Assembly (NCBI GenBank): GCA_016214225.1
Contig: JACROX010000076.1
Span: forward strand, 1-5,002
Reading direction: 5' to 3'
Length of the DNA: 5,002 nucleotides
DNA from: Candidatus Peregrinibacteria bacterium
GTDB taxonomy: Bacteria; Patescibacteriota; Gracilibacteria; UBA1369; LOWO2-01-FULL-3
The notes beneath the pieces are model-generated. The model was not told where the DNA came from. It ran no database searches and saw only the letters and a list, made by a program, of their open reading frames with translations. Position 1 is the stretch's first letter. Every line of letters starts with the position of its first letter. Made by a program: the position numbers and the translations under genes. Below are positions 1 to 5,002 of the stretch, one piece after another.

Positions 1-561
1 AAAGATTTGGTTCATCAAGCCCTCGTTCGACAGTTGGCCAGTCAAAGATACAATTTAGCTCAAGCAAAAGTACGCGGAGAGGTAAGAGGAGGAGGAAGGA
101 AGCCATTCAAACAAAAAGGAACGGGACGCGCAAGACAAGGATCAATAAGAGCGCCTCACATGAAAGGAGGCGCCGTTATTTTCGGTCCGCGAAGTGTAAG
201 AAATTTTGAAAAAGATATGCCAAAAAAACAACGCCGCAAAGCCCTTTTCTGCGCGATGTCAGAAAAAGCGCGAAACAATGAAGTTATGGCTCTTGAAAGC
301 TACACATCGGAAAAACCAAAGACAAAAGCCCTCGCAGAAATGTTGAAGAAACTTCAAATAGAAAGAAACGTGTTGATCCTGATCGCGGAAAAAAACGAAA
401 TGCTTCAAAAATCTTGCAGAAATATTCCTAACGCAAAAACTATCCTGGCCGGATACGTAAATATAGCAGATCTGCAAAAATTCAACAAAATATTAATTTT
501 AAAAGACGCTGTGGAAAAAATGAAACAGCTCTTTTTAGGAACTTCTGAAAAAACCGAATAA
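1..561 (+). CDS. rplD: 50S ribosomal protein L4 (uL4), 5'-truncated by window edge
   Basis: uL4 binds 23S rRNA domain I early in assembly and sends an extended loop into the peptide exit tunnel. The frame is open from base 1 (Lys-Asp, then LVHQALVRQLASQRYN) and ends at TAA 559-561, giving 186 visible residues. Families of about 205-210 residues suggest that some 15-25 N-terminal residues lie outside. The tunnel-loop signature is clear: EVRGGGRKPFKQKGTGRARQ, then GSIRAPHMKGGAVIFGPR. The C-terminal half matches the Rossmann-like rRNA-binding domain, including ALFCAMSEKAR and ending DAVEKMKQLFLG. In E. coli, L4 also represses its own operon through the leader upstream of rpsJ; that region is not in this window, so regulation cannot be judged. 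The stop overlaps the rplW start by one base (TAATG). The TTG at position 7 is an internal codon, not a credible start. Confidence 0.97.
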   Translation, partial: KDLVHQALVRQLASQRYNLAQAKVRGEVRGGGRKPFKQKGTGRARQGSIRAPHMKGGAVIFGPRSVRNFEKDMPKKQRRKALFCAMSEKARNNEVMALESYTSEKPKTKALAEMLKKLQIERNVLILIAEKNEMLQKSCRNIPNAKTILAGYVNIADLQKFNKILILKDAVEKMKQLFLGTSEKTE

Positions 562-872
562 TGAAAAACATAAGCCCTATAATCAGACCTCTCGTAACGG
601 AAAAAAGCTCTAACATGCAAGGGAATAAACAATATTCTTTCGCGGTCAGAAAAGAGACCACAAAAATCGACATGAAGAGGTCGATAAAAGAACTCTACGG
701 AGAAGACGTAAAAGAGGTAAGAATGATGATTATTCCATCAAAGAAAAGATTGATGGGAAAAGGAAAAATACTGACAAAAAGAGCATTAACCAAGAAAGCT
801 ATAGTCACATTAAAAGACAAGAAAAAAACAATCGATCCGTTTAATCCAAAGGCCATCCGAAGGACTGCCTAG
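561..872 (+). CDS. rplW: 50S ribosomal protein L23 (uL23)
   Basis: uL23 sits at the mouth of the peptide exit tunnel and, in bacteria, is the docking site for trigger factor and SRP. The 103-residue product begins with the typical IIRPLVTEKSS segment (residues 7-17). YSFAV, IKELYGEDVKEV and the KKAIVTLK strand then follow as in bacterial L23. The basic stretch between (about residues 60-78, KKRLMGKGKILTKR) corresponds to the rRNA-binding loop. After VTLKDKKK there is a short extra tail (DPFNPKAIRRTA) past the end of the common core. The ATG at 561 shares its A with the rplD stop, so translational coupling is likely. The nearest purine motif, AGGA at 537-540, is about 20 bases upstream and too far to be a normal ribosome binding site. 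Total length is usual for the family. Confidence 0.96.
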   Translation: MKNISPIIRPLVTEKSSNMQGNKQYSFAVRKETTKIDMKRSIKELYGEDVKEVRMMIIPSKKRLMGKGKILTKRALTKKAIVTLKDKKKTIDPFNPKAIRRTA

Positions 873-880
873 CAAGTAAC

Positions 881-895
881 GTGAGCTCTGCTCAC
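881..895 (+). promoter_or_regulatory. Perfect 6-bp hairpin in the rplW-rplB spacer
   Basis: GTGAGC (881-886) and GCTCAC (890-895) are exact reverse complements separated by TCT. They form a GC-rich stem with a tight triloop inside an otherwise A-rich 50-base spacer, the longest gap in the window. It lies 8 bases past the rplW stop and 27 bases before the rplB start. No T-run follows, so it does not look like an intrinsic terminator. It could be an mRNA processing or stability element, or a translation-control structure for rplB. This is inferred from the sequence alone, and a short stem can also arise by chance. Confidence 0.4.
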
Positions 896-922
896 TCCAA
901 AAGGAATTAAAAAAGCAAAATA

Positions 923-1717
923 ATGGCACTAAAAAAATTCAAACCAGTAACCCCCGGACTCCGTCAAATGAGCGTTGCGTCGTTCGAAGAAGTAACGGCG
1001 TCCAAGCCTGAAAAAAGCCTGACTTCAGCGCTAAAAAGACATGCCGGAAGAAACAATATCGGCAGAATCACGACTCGCCACAGAGGAGGAGGCAGTAAAA
1101 GAATGTACAGAGAAATAGACTTTAGCAGAAAAGAGAAATTAAACGTGGAAGGAACCGTTAAAGCGATTGAATACGACCCAAACAGAACAGCGTACATCAT
1201 GCTTGTCTATTACAAAGACGGCGCGAAAAGATATCATTTGGCGCCGGCGGAAATGAAAATTGGAGAAAAAATAATCACGAGCGAAAAAGCAAAAGTCAAA
1301 ATCGGCAACAGAATGATGATAAAAAATATTCCGGTTGGATATAGCATTTATGAAGTCGAACTTTACAAAGGACAAGGTGGCCAAATGGCAAGAAGCGCCG
1401 GATCAAGCCTAAAGCTTGTTTCCCTCGAAGGCAAACACGCGCAAATACAATTGCCATCGGGAGAAACAAGATTAGTCGGGAAAAGATGCTATGCAACAAT
1501 AGGAATTGTAAGTAATATCGAGCACAGCAACATATCTCTTGGAAAAGCCGGAAGGACAAGACACATGGGAATAAGACCAACGGTAAGAGGTAAAGCCATG
1601 AATCCGGTAGATCATCCGCATGGCGGAGGAGAAGGAAACACATCGATAGGTCTTAAATACCCAAAAACACCATGGGGAATGCCGGCACTGGGATTTAAAA
1701 AAAAGTTGAAAGACTGA
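923..1717 (+). CDS. rplB: 50S ribosomal protein L2 (uL2), C-terminal tail missing
   Basis: uL2 is a core 23S rRNA-binding protein needed for subunit association and for a functional peptidyl transferase centre. The 264-residue frame shows the N-terminal arm ([28 protein letters not shown] around 53-67), the OB-like and SH3-like barrel region, and the hallmark [12 protein letters not shown] at about 227-238. That hallmark includes the conserved His231 (E. coli His229 equivalent). The start at 923 is supported by homology to the normal N terminus and by an in-frame stop at 908-910. The nearest SD-like AAGGAA (901-906) is 16-17 bases away, which is long. The oddity is the end: after [11 protein letters not shown] the usual basic tail (typically KTRK..., ending in an IVRRR-like motif, about 20 residues) is absent. 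The frame runs through an A8 tract into KKLKD and stops at TGA 1715-1717. The sequence then continues as rpsS in the -1 frame, so this end is probably not authentic. Confidence 0.93.
   Translation: MALKKFKPVTPGLRQMSVASFEEVTASKPEKSLTSALKRHAGRNNIGRITTRHRGGGSKRMYREIDFSRKEKLNVEGTVKAIEYDPNRTAYIMLVYYKDGAKRYHLAPAEMKIGEKIITSEKAKVKIGNRMMIKNIPVGYSIYEVELYKGQGGQMARSAGSSLKLVSLEGKHAQIQLPSGETRLVGKRCYATIGIVSNIEHSNISLGKAGRTRHMGIRPTVRGKAMNPVDHPHGGGEGNTSIGLKYPKTPWGMPALGFKKKLKD
1697..1705 (+). other. A8 tract with A-AAA-AAG slippery heptamer at the rplB/rpsS junction
   Basis: Eight A residues (1697-1704) followed by G lie exactly where homology to uL2 ends and homology to uS19 begins. In the rplB frame, bases 1699-1705 read A AAA AAG, the same heptamer as the E. 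coli dnaX -1 frameshift site. A -1 slip here, one extra A from transcriptional slippage, or one missing A in the assembly would each join rplB to rpsS as one open frame of about 336 codons. I see no strong stem-loop just downstream; the only candidate is a 3-bp GGG/CCC pairing (1725-1727 with 1738-1740). The heptamer is seen directly; its use as a frameshift site is speculative. Confidence 0.45.
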
Positions 1718-1932
1718 ATGGTACGGGACAAAAGAAACCCATAAAAACATGGGCAAGAAGAGCGGACATTCAGCCGGAATTCGTTGGACACACATTCGCG
1801 GTTCACAATGGAAGTCAATTTATCCCTGTATTCATTACTGAAAATATGGTAGGACATAAGCTTGGAGAATTCTCTCCAACAAAAAAATTCAGAATCCACG
1901 GAGGAAAGTTGGCAAAAACTGAAGAAAAATAA
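1699..1932 (+). CDS. rpsS: 30S ribosomal protein S19 (uS19), 5' end missing, no start codon
   Basis: uS19 lies in the head of the 30S subunit near the A site and contacts S13 and 16S rRNA. Reading from 1699, 77 codons give a clear uS19 beginning at [14 protein letters not shown], then [32 protein letters not shown] and [16 protein letters not shown], ending at TAA 1930-1932. Family members are about 92-93 residues. The normal opening (MxRSLKKGPxxDxxLL, 16 residues) is absent, and an in-frame TAA at 1696-1698 closes the frame just upstream. No ATG, GTG or TTG occurs in frame before the conserved core. The only near-cognate is CTG at 1714, and the first ATG in frame falls inside ENMVGHK. The ATG at 1718 is out of frame and opens only eight codons. 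The gene is therefore broken as written, by deletion, misassembly or possibly fusion to rplB. The identification itself is secure. Confidence 0.9.
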   Translation, partial: KKVERLNGTGQKKPIKTWARRADIQPEFVGHTFAVHNGSQFIPVFITENMVGHKLGEFSPTKKFRIHGGKLAKTEEK

Positions 1933-1944
1933 TAATTTACGCGC

Positions 1945-2325
1945 ATGAAAGCAATTTTACGACAAGTTAGAATCTCATCCAAGAAAGCAAACTTAATTGC
2001 CACGTTGGTACGAAGAAAAAACGTTCAAGAAGCACTGGACATCCTGACCTACACGACCAAAAAAGGAGCAAAAATCTTAAGAAAAGTTATCTACTCAGCC
2101 GCTAAAAACGCGGAAAACAACAATAAGCAAGATTTTGAAACACTAAAAATAAAAGAAATAATAGTAACGGAAGGAGCGACATATAAAAGAAGCGTTCCGG
2201 TCTCAAGGGGAAGATCAAATCCGATATTAAAAAGAACAGCGCACATAACCGTGAAAGTCGAAGCGGGAGAAGCAAAAAAGAAGGCAAAGACAAAAAAAGA
2301 GCCTGCAATAAAAAATAATATTTAA
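1945..2325 (+). CDS. rplV: 50S ribosomal protein L22 (uL22)
   Basis: uL22 binds several 23S rRNA domains, and its long beta-hairpin lines the exit tunnel at the constriction with uL4. The 126-residue product has the standard core: ILRQVRISSKKANLIATLVR (residues 4-23), VQEALDIL (27-34), then KILRKVIYSAAKNAENN (43-59). The hairpin region YKRSVPVSRGRSNPILKRTAHITV spans about 80-103. YKR aligns with the E. coli Met82-Lys83-Arg84 tunnel-tip segment known for macrolide-resistance deletions. Past the core there is a Lys/Ala/Glu-rich tail (about 107-126) that is probably disordered and extends the protein beyond the usual ~110 residues. The start is 12 bases after the rpsS stop with no SD motif. The frame and length are intact, in contrast to the damaged gene just upstream. 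Confidence 0.97.
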   Translation: MKAILRQVRISSKKANLIATLVRRKNVQEALDILTYTTKKGAKILRKVIYSAAKNAENNNKQDFETLKIKEIIVTEGATYKRSVPVSRGRSNPILKRTAHITVKVEAGEAKKKAKTKKEPAIKNNI

Positions 2326-2333
2326 ACCTTGCC

Positions 2334-3014
2334 ATGGGACACAAAATAAATCCAAAAATAATCAGAATAGGAGTTACAAGAGATTGGGACTCAAAATGGT
2401 TCGCTGAAAAAGATGAATTCAGAAAACTTTTCCATCAAGACTTGGCAATAGAGGAACTCATAAATAAAAAGATGGAAACGGAAGGAGTCGGGAAAATAGA
2501 AATTATGCGAACACAAGGCAAAGTTATCATAAACATATATTCATCAAAACCGGGACTAATAATAGGAAAAGGAGGAGAGATTATAGATAAATTAAGAGAT
2601 ATTCTTTCAAAAAAATTCAAAGAAACTTTCCTGATAAATATCAAAGAGATAAAAAAGCCGATGCTGGAATCAAAAATCGTCGCGGACAGCATCGCGCGAC
2701 AGATTGAAAAGAGAGTGTCATACAGAAGAGCGGCAAAAATGGCCATTGAAAAAATACTTGAAGCTGGAGCTCTTGGAGCAAAAATCTATCTTGGAGGAAG
2801 ATTAAACGGAGTGGAAATTTCAAGAGGAGAATTCTTCTCAAAAGGAAAGATACCTTTGCACACATTCAGAGCTGATATAGATTACACGTCCTTGCCGGCA
2901 TTCACGACTTTCGGAAAAATAGGAGTTAAAGTATGGATTTACAGAGGAGATATATTTAAAAAAGACATGATGGCAAGACTGTCTCAGCAAATAGAAGAAA
3001 TTAAACAATCATAA
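2334..3014 (+). CDS. rpsC: 30S ribosomal protein S3 (uS3)
   Basis: uS3 forms part of the mRNA entry channel on the 30S head and contributes to the ribosomal mRNA helicase activity. The 226-residue protein starts with the expected [20 protein letters not shown]. It carries a type II KH domain with the GKGG loop at residues 78-81 ([11 protein letters not shown]). The C-terminal domain has [15 protein letters not shown] (154-168), [11 protein letters not shown] (174-184) and [10 protein letters not shown] (197-206). Arg131, Arg132 and Lys135 (YRRAAKMA) occupy the same numbers as the E. coli mRNA-channel residues. Length is close to the E. coli protein (233). It sits 8 bases after rplV and 2 bases before rplP, with no SD sequence at its start. 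Confidence 0.98.
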   Translation: MGHKINPKIIRIGVTRDWDSKWFAEKDEFRKLFHQDLAIEELINKKMETEGVGKIEIMRTQGKVIINIYSSKPGLIIGKGGEIIDKLRDILSKKFKETFLINIKEIKKPMLESKIVADSIARQIEKRVSYRRAAKMAIEKILEAGALGAKIYLGGRLNGVEISRGEFFSKGKIPLHTFRADIDYTSLPAFTTFGKIGVKVWIYRGDIFKKDMMARLSQQIEEIKQS

Positions 3015-3016
3015 TA

Positions 3017-3436
3017 ATGTTAGCACCAAAGAAACAAAAACATAGAAAAGTATTTAGAGGTCGATCCGATACGAAAGGCGTTGCTACAAGAGGATGCCAA
3101 GTGTCATTCGGCACTTATGGACTCAAAGCACAGAGCGCAGGAGAAATAAGTTCACGACAAATAGAAGCGGCAAGACGAACAATGACAAGATACATAAAAA
3201 GAGGAGGGAAAATATGGATTACAATTTTTCCTCACAAACCGCTAACTAAAAAAGCGGCGGAAGTCCCTATGGGAAGCGGAAAAGGAGCACCTGATCATTT
3301 CGTCGCGGTAGTAAGACCGGGAACAGTTTTATTTGAGATGGAAGGCGTAGACGCGAAAACAGCGAAAACAGCCATGGTTCTCGCGTCCCATAAATTATCC
3401 ATAAAATGCAAATTTATAAATACTCTTGAGAAATAA
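3017..3436 (+). CDS. rplP: 50S ribosomal protein L16 (uL16)
   Basis: uL16 binds near the A-site tRNA elbow and is a late-assembly protein that organises the peptidyl transferase region. The 139-residue protein shows [26 protein letters not shown] (29-38), the signature [20 protein letters not shown] (46-65), [12 protein letters not shown] and [14 protein letters not shown] (87-99). Two differences from E. coli are visible. There is a three-residue expansion near the N terminus ([12 protein letters not shown]). The position of E. coli Arg81, the YcfD/RoxA hydroxylation site, is Pro84 (EVPMGSGKG). I associate both with CPR-type uL16, from memory of the family. The start is 2 bases after the rpsC stop, with no SD. 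Confidence 0.97.
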   Translation: MLAPKKQKHRKVFRGRSDTKGVATRGCQVSFGTYGLKAQSAGEISSRQIEAARRTMTRYIKRGGKIWITIFPHKPLTKKAAEVPMGSGKGAPDHFVAVVRPGTVLFEMEGVDAKTAKTAMVLASHKLSIKCKFINTLEK

Positions 3437-3438
3437 CC

Positions 3439-3627
3439 ATGAAAACACTGGAAGAATTAAAATCATTGGATGAAAAAGGACTGCAGGCTGAATTAAAAGA
3501 GTCAAGAGATCTATATTTCAAAAACAAAGTCGATGTGCAAAACAATCAAGCGAAAGACAGCCACGCAATAAAACAATACAGAAGACAGATAGCAAGAGTT
3601 CAGTTCCTTCTATCAAATAAAAAGTAA
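3439..3627 (+). CDS. rpmC: 50S ribosomal protein L29 (uL29)
   Basis: uL29 is a small helical protein beside uL23 at the tunnel exit. The 62-residue product is of normal size. It starts MKTLEELKSLDEKGLQAEL, a first helix typical of the family. The second half, AIKQYRRQIARVQFLL (about 43-58), matches the conserved R-x-x-IARv-x-tLL motif. The middle segment (YFKNKVDVQNNQAKDSH) fits the usual lfnLRfq...gql-x-d pattern but is diverged and rich in Lys and Asn. It lies between rplP and rpsQ as in the canonical operon, with spacers of 2 and 6 bases, and shares its reading frame with rpsQ, separated by the TAA at 3625-3627. Confidence 0.94.
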   Translation: MKTLEELKSLDEKGLQAELKESRDLYFKNKVDVQNNQAKDSHAIKQYRRQIARVQFLLSNKK

Positions 3628-3633
3628 ACTTAT

Positions 3634-3870
3634 ATGAGATCAAAAACAGGAGTAGTGGTAAGCAACAAACAGGATAAAACATTGGTAATCAAAGTTGAGA
3701 GCGTAAAGACTCACCCAAGATATAAAAAGAAATTCAAAGTTTCAAAAAAATTCCACGTTCATAATCCTGAAAATAAAAAATTTGAAATAGGAGAAATGGT
3801 GGAAGCATACGAAACAAGACCTATAAGCAAGCTTAAAAAATGGACTATAGTTAAACCACAAAAAAAATGA
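3634..3870 (+). CDS. rpsQ: 30S ribosomal protein S17 (uS17)
   Basis: uS17 is a primary 16S rRNA binder in the body of the 30S subunit, with an OB fold. The 78-residue protein has [17 protein letters not shown] (6-22), [19 protein letters not shown] (27-45) and the diagnostic [14 protein letters not shown] (60-73). It begins directly at RSKTGVVVS without the longer N-terminal leader some homologues carry. An in-frame stop two codons upstream (3625-3627) leaves ATG 3634 as the sensible start. The TGA stop at 3868-3870 overlaps the rplN start in an ATGA arrangement, suggesting termination-reinitiation coupling across the S10/spc boundary. Confidence 0.96.
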   Translation: MRSKTGVVVSNKQDKTLVIKVESVKTHPRYKKKFKVSKKFHVHNPENKKFEIGEMVEAYETRPISKLKKWTIVKPQKK

Positions 3871-4235
3871 TTCAACAGGAAACTAAATTAAAAGTGGCGG
3901 ACAACACCGGAGCAAAAGTCGCGGAATGCATAAAAGTTCCGGGTGGAAGCAAAAAGAAATATGCGAGAATCGGTGAAATAATCGTAGTCTCAATAAAAGA
4001 GGCGAACCCAAAAGGAGTTGTAAAAAAGAAAGCGGTTGAAAAAGCGGTAATTGTAAGACAAGTGAAAGAACTTCACAGAAAAGACGGATCATCAATAAGA
4101 TTTGACGAGAATGCCGTAGTGATTGTGGACAAAGATAAACAACCGAAAGGAACACGTGTATTCGGACCTGTTGCAAGAGAACTCCGAGAAAAAGGATTTC
4201 AAAAAATTATTTCTTTAGCGCCGGAAGTTTTATAA
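3867..4235 (+). CDS. rplN: 50S ribosomal protein L14 (uL14)
   Basis: uL14 lies on the subunit interface, forms an intersubunit bridge with 16S rRNA, and is the docking site of the silencing factor RsfS. Its 122 residues equal the common bacterial length. The start [17 protein letters not shown] is textbook. The L14 signature spans roughly residues 60-86 ([10 protein letters not shown] through [16 protein letters not shown]), followed by [15 protein letters not shown] (94-108) and the C-terminal [10 protein letters not shown]. rplN is the first gene of the spc operon in E. coli. Here it overlaps rpsQ by four bases with no room for a promoter, so the two classical operons look continuous. Confidence 0.98.
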   Translation: MIQQETKLKVADNTGAKVAECIKVPGGSKKKYARIGEIIVVSIKEANPKGVVKKKAVEKAVIVRQVKELHRKDGSSIRFDENAVVIVDKDKQPKGTRVFGPVARELREKGFQKIISLAPEVL

Positions 4236-4255
4236 TCCAAGCGAACCCAAAAAAT

Positions 4256-4585
4256 ATGAAATTAAAAGTAAACGACCAAGTAGCGATAATCTCGGGAAAA
4301 GATAAAGGGAAAAAAGGTAAAATAATGAGAACCCTTGGAAAATCCGGCAAAGTTGTAGTTGAAAAAGTAAATATGAGGACAAAGCATATTAAGAAAACAA
4401 AAGAAAAATCCGGAGAAAGAATAACATTTGAAGCCCCGATGGATGCGTCGAACGTAATAATTATTTGCCCCAATTGTGAAAAAAGAACACGTATAGCAAT
4501 CAAAAAACTTGAAAACGGGAAGAAACAAAGAACTTGCAAAAAATGCAAAGAATCGGTAGACAAATCAGTACAAACTAAAAAGTAA
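4256..4585 (+). CDS. rplX: 50S ribosomal protein L24 (uL24) with four-cysteine C-terminal motif
   Basis: uL24 is an assembly initiator protein that binds the 5' region of 23S rRNA near the tunnel exit. The N-terminal KOW motif is clear (VNDQVAIISGKDKGKKGKI, 5-23), followed by the conserved VEKVNMRTKHIK segment (35-46). The 109-residue length is normal. The C-terminal part contains CPNC (71-74) and CKKC (94-97), two CxxC pairs spaced like a zinc ribbon. In E. coli-type proteins these positions are not cysteines. Such C+ and C- versions are known for several ribosomal proteins, so zinc binding is likely but not shown. The start is 20 bases after rplN; no SD motif is present. Confidence 0.96.
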   Translation: MKLKVNDQVAIISGKDKGKKGKIMRTLGKSGKVVVEKVNMRTKHIKKTKEKSGERITFEAPMDASNVIIICPNCEKRTRIAIKKLENGKKQRTCKKCKESVDKSVQTKK

Positions 4586-4598
4586 GTAAACACTCAAA

Positions 4599-5002
4599 AT
4601 GACAAAAAATGTGGATTTAAAAACAATATTTAGAGAAAAAATCGCCCCGGAGCTTAAAAAAACTCTTGGACTGAAAAACAACATGGCGGTTCCAAAAGTA
4701 AAAAAAATAACAATCAATGTTGGCATAGGGTCATATGTAAAAGCTCACAATAAAGACTATTCAAGCATAGTTGAAAATATAACTAAAATAAGCGGACAAA
4801 AACCTGTCGTAACAAAATCGACAAAAGCGATTTCAAATTTCAAGCTCAAAGAAGGAGATCCCGTGGGAATAACGGTAACTTTACGAGGGACAAGAATGTA
4901 TGATTTCTTAAACAAAATGGTAAATATAGTTTTCCCTCGCGTAAGAGATTTCAGAGGACTGAATCCAAAAGCATTCGACGGACAAGGGAATTACAGCGTG
5001 GG
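4599..5002 (+). CDS. rplE: 50S ribosomal protein L5 (uL5), 3'-truncated by window edge
   Basis: uL5 binds 5S rRNA, with uL18 and bL25 where present, in the central protuberance and contacts the P-site tRNA and the 30S head. From ATG 4599 the frame is open to the window end, giving 134 complete codons of an expected ~180. Visible signatures are the N-terminal helix IFREKIAPELKKTLGLKN (10-27), VPKVKKITINVGIG (31-44), ISGQKPVVTKSTKAISNFKL (64-83), VTLRGTRMYDFL (93-104) and PRVRDFRGLNPKAFDGQGNY (113-132). These match bacterial L5 closely. A second ATG at 4609 is out of frame. The start lies 13 bases after the rplX stop, without an SD motif. No frame damage is visible. Confidence 0.97.
   Translation, partial: MTKNVDLKTIFREKIAPELKKTLGLKNNMAVPKVKKITINVGIGSYVKAHNKDYSSIVENITKISGQKPVVTKSTKAISNFKLKEGDPVGITVTLRGTRMYDFLNKMVNIVFPRVRDFRGLNPKAFDGQGNYSV

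Noticed and set aside
7..9. TTG as the start of rplD.
   Set aside because: The frame is open to base 1 and the Lys-Asp-Leu-Val-His-Gln context matches the interior of uL4; the true start lies upstream of the window.
881..905. Hairpin after rplW as a Rho-independent terminator.
   Set aside because: There is no T-run after the stem; it is followed by A-rich sequence leading to rplB, and terminating inside this operon makes little sense.
1715..1717. UGA recoded as glycine (code 25, Gracilibacteria/SR1), which would extend rplB.
   Set aside because: Reading through adds only nine unrelated residues before TAA, not a uL2 tail. rpsQ likewise ends sensibly at TGA, and no gene in the window has an internal UGA, so UGA behaves as stop.
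1718..1744. ATG immediately after the rplB stop as a possible rpsS start.
   Set aside because: It opens only eight codons (MVRDKRNP) before TAA, and is out of frame with the uS19 homology, which reads through this stretch in the frame starting at 1699.
1945..2325. The Lys/Ala-rich end of rplV as a sign of a frameshifted 3' end.
   Set aside because: The conserved core through KRTAHITVKV is complete, and basic low-complexity tails are common on uL22. The next gene starts 8 bases later as expected.
259..2344. Antisense open frames opposite rplD, rplW, rplB, rpsS and rplV (for example 1296-1643, 1472-1795 and 2102-2344 on the - strand).
   Set aside because: They are Phe/Leu/Ser-rich mirror frames of A-rich coding sequence, with no recognisable domain, and they overlap well-identified genes completely.
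4207..4593. A 128-codon - strand frame opposite rplX with hydrophobic, membrane-like composition.
   Set aside because: The hydrophobicity follows from reading the complement of Lys/Glu-rich codons. It fully overlaps uL24, which has unambiguous homology.

Overview
The window is an internal slice of the bacterial S10–spc ribosomal protein cluster. All genes are on the + strand, in the classical order: rplD (5' end outside the window), rplW, rplB, rpsS, rplV, rpsC, rplP, rpmC, rpsQ, rplN, rplX, rplE (3' end outside). These encode uL4, uL23, uL2, uS19, uL22, uS3, uL16, uL29, uS17, uL14, uL24 and uL5. No mobile element, CRISPR array, tRNA, rRNA or non-ribosomal gene is visible, and no antisense ORF looks real.

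The proteins are bacterial in type. The coding strand is A- and purine-rich (AAA Lys, AGA Arg, GGA Gly). Spacers are 0-20 nt except for one of 50 nt, and two gene pairs overlap. Almost no start codon has a Shine-Dalgarno sequence. uL16 carries an N-terminal insertion (GVATRG) and a VPMGSGKG loop, which I associate with Patescibacteria/CPR, most likely a parcubacterial-type lineage. That assignment is an inference from pattern recognition, not a phylogeny. UGA acts as stop (end of rpsQ, end of rplB) and is not used inside any gene, so the code appears standard.

Region by region: 1-872 holds rplD and rplW, joined by a TAATG overlap. 873-922 is the only appreciable spacer and carries a perfect 6-bp hairpin. 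923-1932 holds rplB and rpsS and is the anomalous part. rplB loses its usual C-terminal tail and rpsS lacks its first ~16 codons and any start codon; the two meet in an A8 tract and are offset by one base. 1945-4235 holds rplV, rpsC, rplP, rpmC, rpsQ and rplN, all intact. 4256-5002 holds rplX, with a four-cysteine zinc-ribbon-like tail, and the first three quarters of rplE.

Functionally the genes supply the exit-tunnel and early-assembly proteins of the large subunit (uL4, uL22, uL23, uL24, uL29), proteins near the peptidyl transferase centre and tRNA sites (uL2, uL16, uL5), an intersubunit bridge protein (uL14), and small-subunit proteins of the head and body (uS3, uS19, uS17). The item most worth checking is the rplB/rpsS junction: a real deletion or fusion, or an assembly or sequencing error. 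I see no new biological system here beyond that anomaly.
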